The notes beneath the pieces were generated by a model that was not told where the DNA came from, did no database searches, and saw only the letters and a list, made by a program, of their open reading frames with translations. A DNA stretch of 64,000 bases from Actinoplanes sp. SE50/110 (GTDB taxonomy: Bacteria; Actinomycetota; Actinomycetes; Mycobacteriales; Micromonosporaceae). Made by a program: the position numbers and the translations under genes. Positions 7,601-16,245 of the stretch are shown here, one piece after another (position 1 is the stretch's first letter; every line of letters starts with the position of its first letter). The stretch lies in assembly GCF_900119315.1 (NCBI RefSeq), contig NZ_LT827010.1:5985001-6049000 (forward strand). Reading direction: 5' to 3'.

Positions 7601-9799
7601 ATGGTCGCCATGCCCGCCGCGCAACAGACCTCCCGGCCGGCGCCGCACGTGCTGGAAGCGGTGCTGGAGCGGCTGACCTATGTGAACGAGGAGACCGGCT
7701 ACACGGTGGCCCGGGTGGCCACCGCGAAGAGCGGATCGGACCTGCTCACCGTGGTGGGCGCACTGCTCGGCGCGCAGCCCGGGGAGAGTCTGCGGCTGTC
7801 CGGCTGGTGGAGTTCGCACCCGCAGTACGGGCGGCAGTTCGAGGTGGTCTCGTACACCACCGTGCTGCCGGCGACCATCCAGGGCATCCGCCGCTACTTG
7901 GGATCGGGGCTGGTCAAGGGGATCGGTCCGGTCTTCGCCGAGCGGATCGTGGAGCACTTCGGGCTGGACACGCTGGAGATCATCGAGACGTCACCGGACC
8001 GGCTGATCGAGGTGACCGGGCTGGGTCCGAAACGGACCGCGAAGATCACCGCGGCGTGGGCCGAGCAGAAGGCGATCAAGGAGGTGATGGTCTTCCTCCA
8101 GGGGGTGGGGGTGTCCACCTCGATCGCGGTGCGGATCTACAAGAAGTACGGCGACTCGTCGATCTCGGTGGTGCGCAACAGCCCGTACCGACTCGCCTCG
8201 GACGTCTGGGGTATCGGCTTCAAGACGGCGGACACGATCGCGCAGGCGGTCGGGATTCCGCACGACAGTCCGGAGCGGGTGAAGGCCGGCCTGCAGTACA
8301 CGCTGTCCCAGGCGACCGACAACGGTCACTGTTTCCTGCCGGTCGACCAGCTGACCGACGAGGCGTCCAGGATTCTCGAAGTCCCGGCCGGACTCATCCC
8401 GCGATGTCTCGATGAGCTGGTCGAGGAGGAGGGCGTGGTCCGCGAGGACGACCACGTCTACCTGGTCCCGTTCCACCGTGCCGAGATCTCCCTCGCCGCC
8501 ACCCTGGTCCGGCTGCTGCACGACAGGTCGGACAGGATGCCGCACTTCGGTGACGTCGACTGGGCCAAGGCACTCGACTGGCTGCACCGGCGCACCGGGA
8601 ACACCCTCGCGCCCGAGCAGGAGGCCGCGGTCAAGCTGGCGCTCACCCACAAGGTCGCGGTCCTCACCGGCGGCCCGGGCTGCGGCAAGAGCTTCACCGT
8701 CCGCTCCATCGTCGAACTCGCCGCCGCCAAACGCGCCAGGATCCAGCTGGTCGCACCCACCGGCCGGGCCGCCAAACGGCTCGCCGAGCTGACCGGGCAT
8801 CCCGCGGCCACCGTGCACCGGCTGCTCAAGCTGCAGCCCGGCGGCGACGCCAGCTTCGACCGGGACAATCCGCTCGACGCCGACCTGCTGGTCGTCGACG
8901 AGTCCTCGATGCTCGACCTGATCCTGGCGAACAAGCTGGTCAAGGCGATCCCGCCGGGCGCTCACCTGCTGCTGGTCGGGGACGTCGACCAGCTCCCGTC
9001 GGTGGGCGCCGGCGAGGTGCTGCGGGACCTGCTCGCGGCGGAGGTGATCCCCCGCGTACGGCTGACGCAGATCTTCCGGCAGGCCGCGGAGAGCGGCGTC
9101 GTCACGAACGCCCACCGGGTCAACCGCGGACGCCCGCCGCTGCTCGACGGGATGAGCGACTTCTTCCTGTTCCCGTGCGACGACACCGAGGAGACCGCGG
9201 GCCTCACGGTGGACGTCGCGTGCCAGCGGATCCCCCGCCGGTTCGGCCTCGACCCGCGCCGCGACGTGCAGATCCTCACCCCGATGCACCGCGGGCCGGC
9301 CGGTGCCGGCGCGCTCAACACGCTGCTGCAGCAGCAGCTCACCCCGGCCCGCGAGGACCTGCCGGAGCGGCGGGCCGGCGGGCGGGTCTTCCGGGTCGGC
9401 GACAAGGTCACCCAGATCCGCAACAACTACGACAAGGGGGTGGCGGGGGTCTTCAACGGCACGGTCGGCGTCATCACCGGGTTGTCGCCCGAGGAGCAGA
9501 CCCTGACGGTACGGACGGACGAGGACGAACTGATCGAGTACGACTTCGACGAACTGGACGAGCTGGCCCACGCCTATGCGATCACCATCCACCGGTCGCA
9601 GGGTTCGGAGTATCCGGCGGTGGTGATCCCGCTGACCACCAGCGCGTGGATGATGCTGCAGCGCAACCTGCTCTACACCGCGATCACCCGGGCGAAGCGG
9701 CTGGTGGTGCTGGTCGGCTCGCGCAAGGCGCTGGCCGCGGCGGTGCGCACGGTCGGCGCCGGCCGCCGGCACACCGCGCTCGCCGAACGCCTCGGCTAG
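7601..9799 (+). CDS. recD2: RecD2-type ATP-dependent 5'-3' DNA helicase
   Basis: The 732-residue protein has the RecD2 layout. An N-terminal OB-like region and tandem helix-hairpin-helix motifs (YLGSGLVKGIGPVFAERIVE, VTGLGPKRTAKI) precede an SF1B helicase core. The Walker A GGPGCGKS is at residues 357-364 and Walker B is VVDESSMLD. Motif III is LLVGDVDQLPSVGAGEVLRD, and the C-terminal motifs IHRSQGSEYPAV and LYTAITRAKRL are intact. RecD2 acts outside RecBCD in repair and recombination, unwinding DNA with 5' overhangs. Two in-frame ATGs, at 7601 and 7610, are both possible starts, and neither has a clear ribosome binding site. The open frame upstream to 6563 is antisense to the esterase and is not counted. 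Confidence 0.92.
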   Translation: MVAMPAAQQTSRPAPHVLEAVLERLTYVNEETGYTVARVATAKSGSDLLTVVGALLGAQPGESLRLSGWWSSHPQYGRQFEVVSYTTVLPATIQGIRRYLGSGLVKGIGPVFAERIVEHFGLDTLEIIETSPDRLIEVTGLGPKRTAKITAAWAEQKAIKEVMVFLQGVGVSTSIAVRIYKKYGDSSISVVRNSPYRLASDVWGIGFKTADTIAQAVGIPHDSPERVKAGLQYTLSQATDNGHCFLPVDQLTDEASRILEVPAGLIPRCLDELVEEEGVVREDDHVYLVPFHRAEISLAATLVRLLHDRSDRMPHFGDVDWAKALDWLHRRTGNTLAPEQEAAVKLALTHKVAVLTGGPGCGKSFTVRSIVELAAAKRARIQLVAPTGRAAKRLAELTGHPAATVHRLLKLQPGGDASFDRDNPLDADLLVVDESSMLDLILANKLVKAIPPGAHLLLVGDVDQLPSVGAGEVLRDLLAAEVIPRVRLTQIFRQAAESGVVTNAHRVNRGRPPLLDGMSDFFLFPCDDTEETAGLTVDVACQRIPRRFGLDPRRDVQILTPMHRGPAGAGALNTLLQQQLTPAREDLPERRAGGRVFRVGDKVTQIRNNYDKGVAGVFNGTVGVITGLSPEEQTLTVRTDEDELIEYDFDELDELAHAYAITIHRSQGSEYPAVVIPLTTSAWMMLQRNLLYTAITRAKRLVVLVGSRKALAAAVRTVGAGRRHTALAERLG

Positions 9800-10112
9800 C
9801 GACCCGAGCGGCGACCCGAGCCTCCCCGGGGCGACCCGCACCTCGGGCGATTTGCGCTTCAGCCGGCGGCCGCGGCCGGCTCCGAGGGCGACCTGTATAG
9901 CAGGCTGTTCTGTCGATACCCGCTCCCGCATACCACCTGATCGTCATGCGCGTGGCGAAATGCCGGAATCCGGGCCGAATGGCGGCAGCCCGGGTACACC
10001 CGGACAACGAATTCCGGTAAACACGGTGAGTACGATTCCCGCCGGGCGCCGCGGCATGCGGAAATACTGTTTCCGGTAAGCGTTTCCCAACCAATCCAAT
10101 GGGGGATTCACG
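9800..10112. other. Intergenic region between recD2 and the DUF4360 gene
   Basis: The 313 bases begin with three degenerate copies of GCGACCCGAG (9799, 9811, 9831), the first overlapping the recD2 stop codon. From about 9900 the base composition falls below that of the neighbouring genes. A 75-codon open frame (9852-10079) has no ribosome binding site and no convincing protein signature. The last 15 bases hold the GGGGGA ribosome binding site of the next gene. No RNA gene or terminator hairpin stands out. Confidence 0.6.
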
Positions 10113-10748
10113 ATGTTTCGCAATCTGACCGCCGGCGCCGCCGTGCTCGCCTCTCTCGTGGTCGGCACACCGGCCCAGGCAGCACCGCAGCCGACACCGG
10201 GCGAAATGATGATCATCGACGTGGTGAACGCGAACGGCTCGGGCTGCCCGGACAAATCCGCGAAGATCACCGTCTCGCCGGACAACACCGCGTTCACCGT
10301 CACCTACTCGGATTACACCGCGCAGGTCGGCCCGCAAGCCTCCCCGCTCGATTTCCGGAAGAATTGCCAGCTGGCCCTCGACATCAAGGTGCCGTCCGGA
10401 TTCACGTTCGCGATCGCCAGCGCGGATTACCGCGGATACGCGTCACTGGCCCGGGGGGCGTGGGCGCAGGAGGCGGCCAACTACTACTTCCAGGGCCATT
10501 CCCAGACCACCCGGATCGAGCACACCTTCCGGGGCCCGGTCGACGACGACTGGCAGCGCACCGACCAGGTCGGCATCGCGTCGCTGAGCTACCTGCCGTG
10601 CGGCGAGCGCCGCTACCTGAACATCAACACCGACCTGCGGGTCAACCGCGGCACCTCGGACGCGCACCGGTACACCAGCTTCATCTCGATGGACTCGACC
10701 GACGCCGCGATCAACACGGTGTACCGGGTGGCCTGGAAGAAGTGCTGA
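10113..10748 (+). CDS. Secreted DUF4360 domain protein
   Basis: The 211-residue protein has a signal peptide (MFRNLTAGAAVLASLVVGTP, cleavage likely after AQA). The DUF4360 body follows: GSGCPDKSAKITVSPDNTAF, then FRKNCQLALDIKVPSGFTFA and YRGYASLARGA. Four cysteines in the mature chain (GCP, NCQ, PCG and the terminal KKC) could form two disulfides. The family is a beta-rich secreted domain of unknown role, common in actinobacteria and fungi. GGGGGA lies five bases before the ATG. The stop falls inside a small inverted repeat shared with the convergent gene. Confidence 0.85.
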   Translation: MFRNLTAGAAVLASLVVGTPAQAAPQPTPGEMMIIDVVNANGSGCPDKSAKITVSPDNTAFTVTYSDYTAQVGPQASPLDFRKNCQLALDIKVPSGFTFAIASADYRGYASLARGAWAQEAANYYFQGHSQTTRIEHTFRGPVDDDWQRTDQVGIASLSYLPCGERRYLNINTDLRVNRGTSDAHRYTSFISMDSTDAAINTVYRVAWKKC

Positions 10749-10764
10749 CCGCGGGCGGGTCAGC
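10744..10764. terminator. Small hairpin joining two convergent stop codons
   Basis: GCTGACC and GGTCAGC form a 7-bp stem with a 7-base loop. The plus-strand TGA (10746-10748) lies in one arm and the minus-strand stop (10760-10762) in the other. It may act as a weak bidirectional terminator. Confidence 0.5.
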
Positions 10765-11419
10765 GGGGGCGGGCGGTGGCCGCGCGGTCGGCGGCGGTGC
10801 GACCGAAGGTGAGCCAGAAGTCGGTGATCGCCAGGCTCAGCAGCGGGCGGTGGCCGGCCAGGTAGGCGAGCGGGCCGGCCGGGTCGGGGCGCCAGGCGGC
10901 CTGCGACGTACGCAGGCCTGATCGGCCGCGCACCGGGGTGCGCTTGACGTGCCCGCCCAGCGCCTGGGCGACGGTGAACCCCAGCGGGAAGCGGCCCGGA
11001 AGCCGGCTCTTCAACCGGATCAGGGCCGCGGCGATCGGGGCGCCATCCGGCGCCGTGGCCGTCGCGTCGATCAGGTCGTCGTCGGCGTCCAGGGTGAAGC
11101 CGGCCAGGTCCTTCGGGATGCCCCACAGGTTGCGGCCGCCGTCGCGGGAGGCGACGCTGTCCACCCAGATGTCGGTGATGCTGACCCGCGGCCGGCCGCG
11201 CTCGTGGGTCAGCACCGCGCTGAGCAACTCGCGGTAGTGCAGGACGCCGCCGGGTTGATAGTCGACCCAGGCCGCGCCGATCGCGGCCCGGCCGCCGAAC
11301 GACAACGGACGTGCCGCCGCGCCCAGCACCCCGGGCAGCGGCGGCACGTCCCGCAGCGGTATCAGGAAGACCGACAGATACATCTGTCCGCGCAGGTGCC
11401 AGGGCTCGGGCGGATACAT
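10760..11419 (-). CDS. Acetoacetate decarboxylase family protein
   Basis: The 219-residue protein has the acetoacetate decarboxylase-like beta fold. It shows MYLSVFLIPLRDVPPLPG, GAAWVDYQPGGVLHYRELL, and WVDSVASRDGGRNLWGIPKD. The last carries the GGR-WG-PK segment, whose lysine corresponds to the Schiff-base region of true decarboxylases. Actinobacteria carry many paralogues of unproven activity, and the substrate here cannot be assigned. It is cytosolic, with no signal peptide. The ATG at 11419 lies 24 bases from the stop of the chemoreceptor gene on the same strand. That gap contains the palindrome GCATCGATGC. Confidence 0.7.
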   Translation of the reverse strand: MYPPEPWHLRGQMYLSVFLIPLRDVPPLPGVLGAAARPLSFGGRAAIGAAWVDYQPGGVLHYRELLSAVLTHERGRPRVSITDIWVDSVASRDGGRNLWGIPKDLAGFTLDADDDLIDATATAPDGAPIAAALIRLKSRLPGRFPLGFTVAQALGGHVKRTPVRGRSGLRTSQAAWRPDPAGPLAYLAGHRPLLSLAITDFWLTFGRTAADRAATARPR

Positions 11420-11443
11420 GCCCCTAACACTGGCATCGATGCG

Positions 11444-13021
11444 TCAGTAACGGAAGCGGGAGACCACGGTCTGCAGCTGGCCGGCCGTGGCGGTCAGCTC
11501 GTCGGCCGCCCGGCGGGTCTCGCCGACCGTGTCGGTGGTGCGCCGGGTCGCTTCCGACACCCCGGTGATGGTGGCCGCGATGTTGCCGGCGCCGCCGGCC
11601 GCCTCGGCCAGGGTGCGGTTCATCTCCTGGGTGGTGGCGGTCTGCTCCTCGACGGCCGAGGCGATGGTCAGCTGCAGGCCGTTGATCCGCTCGATGATCT
11701 CGCTGATCTCCTCGATCGCGCTGACCGCGCCGCTGGTGTCGGTCTGGATCGACTGCACCCGCCGGGAGATGTCCTCGGTCGCCTTCGCGGTCTCCTGGGC
11801 CAGGTCCTTGACCTCGCCGGCCACCACCGCGAAGCCCTTGCCGAGCTCACCGGCGCGGGCTGCCTCGATGGTCGCGTTCAGCGCGAGCAGGTTGGTCTGC
11901 TCGGCGATGCTGGTGATCACCTTGACCACGGTGGCGATCTCCGCGGACGACTCGCCGAGCCGGGCCACGATCGCGTTGGTGGCCGCGGCCGCCTGCACCG
12001 CCTGCACCACCACCTGGGTCGCCTCCGAGGTGGAGACGCTGATGTCGCGGATCGCCGAGCCCATCTCCTGGGCGCCGGACGAGACGAACTGCAGGTTGTT
12101 GGAGACGTTGTCGGCCGCCGCGGAGACCGTGCCGGCCTGCGACGACGCCTCGGTGGCGGCCGCGTCGACCGCGCTGGAGACCGAGGTCAGCTGAGTGGCG
12201 GCGTGCTGCAGGGTGGTGGCGCTGCCGGCCAGCTGCACCACGTCCTCGCGCAGCCGGGCGATGCCGGAGTCGAGTGCGGCGGCCATCTGCCCCACCTCGT
12301 CCCGGGTGGTCACCCCGGAGGTGCGGGTCAGGTCGCCCTCGGCCAGGCCCTCGGCGAGCCGGGAGACACCGCGGACGGCGTCGCGCACCCGGGCGGCCAC
12401 CCGGAAGCCGATCAGCATGCTGAGCACCACCCCGGCGGCGAGCACCCCGGCAATGGTCCAGGTGGCGGAGTTGGCGGCGGAACGCGCGTCGGCGATCTGC
12501 GTCTCGGCGACCGCGGCGGCCCGGGCCTGCAGCGCGTTCCCGTCGGCGCCCAGCGCGTCGTGCAGCTTGCCGTACTGCGCCAGGCCGGCCACGATCTCCG
12601 CCTTGCTCAGCGGGTGGTCCGAGGCCGCTGTCGAACCGAGGAACTGCAGGAAGCTGTCCCAATCCTGCTGCGTCCGGGTCACCGTGGCGTCGCCGGGCAG
12701 CTCGGCGCCAAGACTGGTCAACGCGTCGGTGGCGGCCTGCTTGTACTGCGCGGCCACGGCACCGATCTGCGCCGCCTGCGACGGGTAGAGCTGCATGGCG
12801 GAATTGCTGCCGACGAACGCCTCGAGATTCCTGCTGAAACCGCTGACCGCCGTCTCGATCGCGATGGACTTGTGCTGCGCGTCGGCCGCCTTCTGGTTCA
12901 GCCCGCGCACCGTCATGATCGACATCCCGCCCACGATCAGACCGCCGACCGCGGCGGTCAGCGCCGCCGCGACGATCTTCGTCCGCAGGGAGCGGTTGTC
13001 GAACGCCCCGCCCACACCCAT
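11444..13021 (-). CDS. Methyl-accepting chemotaxis protein
   Basis: The 525-residue receptor has a first membrane helix at about residues 14-36 and a helical extracellular sensor of about 150 residues. A second helix lies near 190-212 (WTIAGVLAAGVVLSMLIGF), followed by a HAMP linker. The long cytoplasmic coiled coil has the signalling tip EQTNLLALNATIEAARAGE. It would bind CheW/CheA and steer flagella. No che or flagellar genes are in the window, so it is an orphan receptor. The ATG at 13021 has GAAAGAGG upstream. An open extension to 13159 is low-quality sequence and was not used. A chemoreceptor fits an actinobacterium with motile spores. Confidence 0.92.
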   Translation of the reverse strand: MGVGGAFDNRSLRTKIVAAALTAAVGGLIVGGMSIMTVRGLNQKAADAQHKSIAIETAVSGFSRNLEAFVGSNSAMQLYPSQAAQIGAVAAQYKQAATDALTSLGAELPGDATVTRTQQDWDSFLQFLGSTAASDHPLSKAEIVAGLAQYGKLHDALGADGNALQARAAAVAETQIADARSAANSATWTIAGVLAAGVVLSMLIGFRVAARVRDAVRGVSRLAEGLAEGDLTRTSGVTTRDEVGQMAAALDSGIARLREDVVQLAGSATTLQHAATQLTSVSSAVDAAATEASSQAGTVSAAADNVSNNLQFVSSGAQEMGSAIRDISVSTSEATQVVVQAVQAAAATNAIVARLGESSAEIATVVKVITSIAEQTNLLALNATIEAARAGELGKGFAVVAGEVKDLAQETAKATEDISRRVQSIQTDTSGAVSAIEEISEIIERINGLQLTIASAVEEQTATTQEMNRTLAEAAGGAGNIAATITGVSEATRRTTDTVGETRRAADELTATAGQLQTVVSRFRY

Positions 13022-13079
13022 CGCGTTACCTCTTTCAGCAGTATTCAACACCCGCTGAATCGGCAGAACTGCCTTCCAC

Positions 13080-13700
13080 CTAAGAAACCGCGGCCAGTGC
13101 TTGAAAAATGAGGCTGGTCGAGGTAGCGCCCGGGTCCTGATGGCCGATGCTGCGCTCACCCAGGTAGGAGGCGCGGCCCTTGCGGGCCCGCAACGGCACG
13201 GTGGCGGCCGCTCCCGCCGCAGCGGCCTCGGCGGCCTCGGCGGACGCCCCGGCGAGGTCCGCTCCCCCGGCGACGGACCGCTCGAAGACCGCCAGAGCCG
13301 GCGCGTACGCGTCGATCATGGTCTTGTCCCCGGGCGCGGCACCGCCGAGCCTGCGGACCGCCTCCAGCCCGGCGTGCAGGGCGGCGACCAGGTCGGTGGC
13401 CTCGACCGCGGCGGTGTCCGGCAACGCCTTGCCGGCGGCCCGCAGCGCGCTGCCGTAGAGCGGGCCGGAGGCGCCGCCCACCCGCGCCATCAGCGTGGTC
13501 CCGGCCCTGGTCAGCACGGCCGCCGGGGTGTCCTCCGCGCCGGCGTCGAGAGCCGCCACCACGGCGGCGAAACCCCGGTTCAGGTTGACGCCGTGATCGC
13601 CGTCGCCGATCGCGGAATCCAGCCGGGTCAGCCGGTCGGTCTCGGCCGCCACCGCGGCGGCCGCGGCGCGCATCCAGTCCCGGGCGAGCGTCGCATCCAT
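13080..13700 (-). CDS. dhaL: Dihydroxyacetone kinase ADP-binding subunit DhaL
   Basis: The 206-residue all-helical subunit carries DSAIGDGDHGVNLNRG near residues 27-42, whose three Asp bind Mg-ADP. It also has the family GGASGPLYGSAL and GDKTMIDAYAPA motifs and the tail SYLGERSIGHQDPGATS. DhaL holds ADP permanently, receives phosphate from DhaM and passes it to dihydroxyacetone bound on DhaK. It begins two bases after the dhaK stop, so the pair is one transcript. Its length is normal for the PTS-dependent class. Confidence 0.95.
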   Translation of the reverse strand: MDATLARDWMRAAAAAVAAETDRLTRLDSAIGDGDHGVNLNRGFAAVVAALDAGAEDTPAAVLTRAGTTLMARVGGASGPLYGSALRAAGKALPDTAAVEATDLVAALHAGLEAVRRLGGAAPGDKTMIDAYAPALAVFERSVAGGADLAGASAEAAEAAAAGAAATVPLRARKGRASYLGERSIGHQDPGATSTSLIFQALAAVS

Positions 13701-13702
13701 GC

Positions 13703-14695
13703 TCAGGCACCCCAGCGCAGGCCGGGGGTGCGCACCGGGGCGTCCCAGAGGCGGAGCATCTCGTCGGTGGCCTGGCACAGGGTGAGCGACATGCCGGCCA
13801 TGTCGAGGCTGGTCACATAGTTGCCGACGAGCTTGCGGGCGATCGGCACGCCGCGCTGCTCCAGGACCGCGGCGACCTCGCCGTAGATCAGGTACAGCTC
13901 GATCAGCGGGGTGCCGCCGAGGCCGTTGACCAGCACGATCACCGGGCCGGGAAACTGTTTGGCGTCCAGGATCGCGTCCAGCGCGGCGTGCACCAGGTCC
14001 TTGGCCGGGCGCAGCTTCTCCCGGCGGCGGCCCGGCTCGCCGTGGATGCCGACACCCGCCTCGATCTCGTCGGCCGGCAGGTCGAAGCCGGGGCGGCCGG
14101 CGGCGGGCGTGGTGCCGGCGGTCAACGCGTACGCGAAAGAGCCGGAGGCAGCGTTGACCTCGCGCCCGATCGCGGCGACCTCGCCGAGCTTGCCGCCCTC
14201 CTCGGCGCGCGCGCCGGCGATCTTCTCCACCAGCAGCGTCGCGCCGGTGCCCCGGCGGCCCGCCGTCCATGTCGAATCCTCGACCGCGACGTCGTCGTCG
14301 ACCAGCACCGTCTCGACGCTGATCCCCTCTTCGGTGGCGAGCTCCGCGGCGAGCTGGAAATTCATCACGTCACCGGTGTAGTTCTTCACCACGTGCACCA
14401 CCCCGGCGCCACCGTCGACGGCCTTGGTGGCCGCCAGGATCTGGTCGGGCACCGGCGAGGTGAAGACCTCACCGGGGCAGGCCGCGTCCAACATGCCCGG
14501 TCCGACGAACCCGCCGTGCAGCGGCTCGTGCCCGGAACCGCCGCCGGAGACCAGGCCCACCTTGCCGGCCCGCGGCGCGTCGGCCCGTGCGATGTACTGC
14601 TCCCCGGTGTCCACCCGCAACTCCGGGTGGGCGGCGGCCAGCCCCCTGAGGGCTTCGGCCACCACATCGGCAGGATCGTTGATGAATTTCTTCAC
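13703..14695 (-). CDS. dhaK: Dihydroxyacetone kinase substrate-binding subunit DhaK
   Basis: The 330-residue subunit has GLVSGGGSGHEPLHGGFVG near the N-terminus and VKNYTGDVMNF. The GVGIHGEPG motif has its histidine at residue 218, the residue that binds dihydroxyacetone covalently in E. coli DhaK. It also has VNGLGGTPLIELYL. It converts dihydroxyacetone to its phosphate together with DhaL and DhaM. The start is GTG with GGAGAGGAG upstream. It is divergent from dhaM-HPr across 66 bases, which must contain both promoters. Confidence 0.96.
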   Translation of the reverse strand: MKKFINDPADVVAEALRGLAAAHPELRVDTGEQYIARADAPRAGKVGLVSGGGSGHEPLHGGFVGPGMLDAACPGEVFTSPVPDQILAATKAVDGGAGVVHVVKNYTGDVMNFQLAAELATEEGISVETVLVDDDVAVEDSTWTAGRRGTGATLLVEKIAGARAEEGGKLGEVAAIGREVNAASGSFAYALTAGTTPAAGRPGFDLPADEIEAGVGIHGEPGRRREKLRPAKDLVHAALDAILDAKQFPGPVIVLVNGLGGTPLIELYLIYGEVAAVLEQRGVPIARKLVGNYVTSLDMAGMSLTLCQATDEMLRLWDAPVRTPGLRWGA

Positions 14696-14747
14696 GACCG
14701 GCTCCTCTCCGCTGTTCTCCGTGCACCCACTGCATCCTCGCGCGGTC

Positions 14748-14753
14748 TAGAGT
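14748..14753 (+). promoter_or_regulatory. Putative -10 hexamer for dhaM
   Basis: TAGAGT (TANNNT) lies eight bases before the dhaM ATG, which lacks a ribosome binding site. A leaderless mRNA is likely. Confidence 0.45.
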
Positions 14754-14761
14754 CGAGATCC

Positions 14762-15145
14762 ATGGGGCTCGTGGGAATCGTGCTGGTTTCGCACTCCGAG
14801 CAGTTGGCGTCAGGCCTGCGCGACCTGCTGCGCCAGGTCGCCGGCGACGAGGTCCGGATCGAGCCGGCCGCCGGCACCGACGACGGCGACCTGGGCACCA
14901 GCCCCGACCGGCTGAGCGCGGCGATCGCGGCCGCCGACACCGGAGCGGGCGTGGTCATCCTGGCCGACCTGGGTAGCGCGGTGCTGACCGCCCGGGCGGT
15001 CCTCGCCGACACGCCGGGCCCGCTGCTGGTCGACGCGCCGTTCGTGGAGGGGGCGATGGCGGCGGCGGTCACCGCGTCGACCGGAGCCGGGCCGGCGGCG
15101 GTGGCCGAGGCGGCACGGGAGGCTCGCGATGTCGCCAAGTTCTGA
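14762..15145 (+). CDS. dhaM: PTS-dependent dihydroxyacetone kinase phosphotransferase subunit DhaM
   Basis: The 127-residue protein is a single mannose-type EIIA domain. It has the phosphorylated histidine in IVLVSHSEQLASGL (His11), VVILADLGSAVLTARAVLAD, and VDAPFVEGAMAAAV. It takes phosphate from HPr and phosphorylates the ADP held by DhaL. In many bacteria DhaM is fused to HPr and an EI fragment; here it is minimal. The downstream HPr gene starts 17 bases inside its end, so the two are translationally coupled. Confidence 0.93.
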   Translation: MGLVGIVLVSHSEQLASGLRDLLRQVAGDEVRIEPAAGTDDGDLGTSPDRLSAAIAAADTGAGVVILADLGSAVLTARAVLADTPGPLLVDAPFVEGAMAAAVTASTGAGPAAVAEAAREARDVAKF

Positions 15146-15389
15146 GCTCGAGGTGGTCCTGCCGGCGGCGCTGCACGCCCGACCGGCCGGCGAGGTGGTC
15201 CGGGCGGCGGCCCGCTTCCCGGCCGCCGTCGAGATCCGGCACGGGGCCCGGTCGGCGAGCGCGCGCAGCGCCCTGAAACTGATGTCGCTGGGCGTGACCG
15301 CGGGGGCGACGGTGACCGTGCACGCCGAGGGGGAGGACGCGGCCGCGGCCGCGGCCGCCGTCGCGGAGGCGCTACGCCTAGCCACCTAG
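15129..15389 (+). CDS. HPr-type phosphocarrier protein
   Basis: The 86-residue protein is a complete HPr. The active-site histidine is His16 in ALHARPAGEVV, and a Ser sits in the regulatory-site position before LKLMSLG. The closing helix AAAVAEALRLAT is present. It carries phosphate from enzyme I to DhaM. The gene overlaps dhaM by 17 bases in another frame, which argues for a dedicated HPr rather than the general one. Enzyme I is not encoded in this window and must come from elsewhere. Confidence 0.93.
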   Translation: MSPSSELEVVLPAALHARPAGEVVRAAARFPAAVEIRHGARSASARSALKLMSLGVTAGATVTVHAEGEDAAAAAAAVAEALRLAT

Positions 15390-15410
15390 CGACCCGCTTG
15401 GGCACGGCGG

Positions 15411-15498
15411 GACCGGCGGCACCGCTTGGCCACCGGCCCGACCGGCGGCCACCGCTTGGCCGCCGGCCCGACCGGCGGCACCGCCTGGCAGCCGGACG
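15411..15498. repeat. 29-30-bp tandem repeat, three copies
   Basis: Three copies of about GACCGGCGGCACCGCTTGG plus a CCACCGGCCC tail start at 15411, 15440 and 15470; the last has diverged. The array lies 22 bases after the HPr stop codon. Confidence 0.75.
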
Positions 15499-15519
15499 GG
15501 GGTCGGCGCCTCGCCGATG

Positions 15520-16188
15520 TCAGGGTCGTCGTGAGCGGTGGCTGAGCCAGGGTCCGAGCCCCTGGCCGTCCTCCGTGGCGATGAACGTCCCGCGCGCGTT
15601 GATCAACGCCTCGTCGACGTGACTCAGGCAGCCCCAGACCGTCGCACCCCAGGTGTCCGCCAGCTTGACCTCGGCCGGCTTCGGGCATGCACTGCCGTCC
15701 GCGGCCCCGATCTGGCAGGAGGCCGGCGCCCCGCCGCGCCGGCTGACCGCCTCGGCCGCCTGCCGGATCAGCGAGAACCGCGCCTGCGGCCCGGTGGTCT
15801 CGACCCGGGCGTCGGCGGCGATCGCCGTGCGCTGGCCGACGAGCACCACGTTGCCGTCGGGGTCGCGGGTGCGCAGCTCGCCGCCGGGCGCGTGCTCCGG
15901 ATACCCGGCCATCTCGTACTCGTGACCGGCCTCGTCCAGCCGGTCACGCACCGCGGCCAGATCCGTGACGTACAGGTAGATCAGCAGCGGCAGCTCGACC
16001 TGGATGAGCGGCGGCTGGACCCCGGCCAGCAGCAGCGTGTGCTCACCACACTGCAGATACGACCAGCGCGCGGCACCGTCGCCGCCCGCTCTCGACTCGC
16101 CGTAGCCGAACAGCGCGTAGAACCGGCGAGCGGACTCGATGCTCCGCACGTACAGCACCGGGACGGCCGCCTGCACACCAGTCTGCAT
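15520..16188 (-). CDS. VOC (glyoxalase/bleomycin-resistance) family protein with C-terminal extension
   Basis: The 222-residue protein starts with a VOC half-site fold: VPVLYVRSIESARRFYALFG, then LLIYLYVTDLAAVRDRLDEA and GGELRTRDPDGNVVLVGQR. About 100 further residues carry three Cys (SCQIG, SACPK, WGCLS) and end GTFIATEDGQGLGPWLSHR. The extension resembles no VOC domain I know; a small zinc-site or HNH-like tail is conceivable. Whether it is an enzyme or a binding protein cannot be told. The ATG at 16188 is supported by TAGGTT seven bases upstream. The TTG-started longer frame is less likely. Confidence 0.75.
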   Translation of the reverse strand: MQTGVQAAVPVLYVRSIESARRFYALFGYGESRAGGDGAARWSYLQCGEHTLLLAGVQPPLIQVELPLLIYLYVTDLAAVRDRLDEAGHEYEMAGYPEHAPGGELRTRDPDGNVVLVGQRTAIAADARVETTGPQARFSLIRQAAEAVSRRGGAPASCQIGAADGSACPKPAEVKLADTWGATVWGCLSHVDEALINARGTFIATEDGQGLGPWLSHRSRRP

Positions 16189-16195
16189 GCGCGGC

Positions 16196-16201
16196 AACCT
16201 A
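16196..16201 (-). promoter_or_regulatory. Putative -10 hexamer of a leaderless transcript (VOC gene)
   Basis: TAGGTT on the minus strand, seven bases before the ATG at 16188 with no ribosome binding site between. Confidence 0.45.
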
Positions 16202-16245
16202 CCGCACCCGGGGACCGGCCCGGCGGACAGCCACCGACAACCCGT

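Noticed and set aside
9852..10079. 75-codon frame in the recD2/DUF4360 gap
   Set aside because: There is no ribosome binding site, the composition is Arg/Pro-rich and no family pattern is visible.
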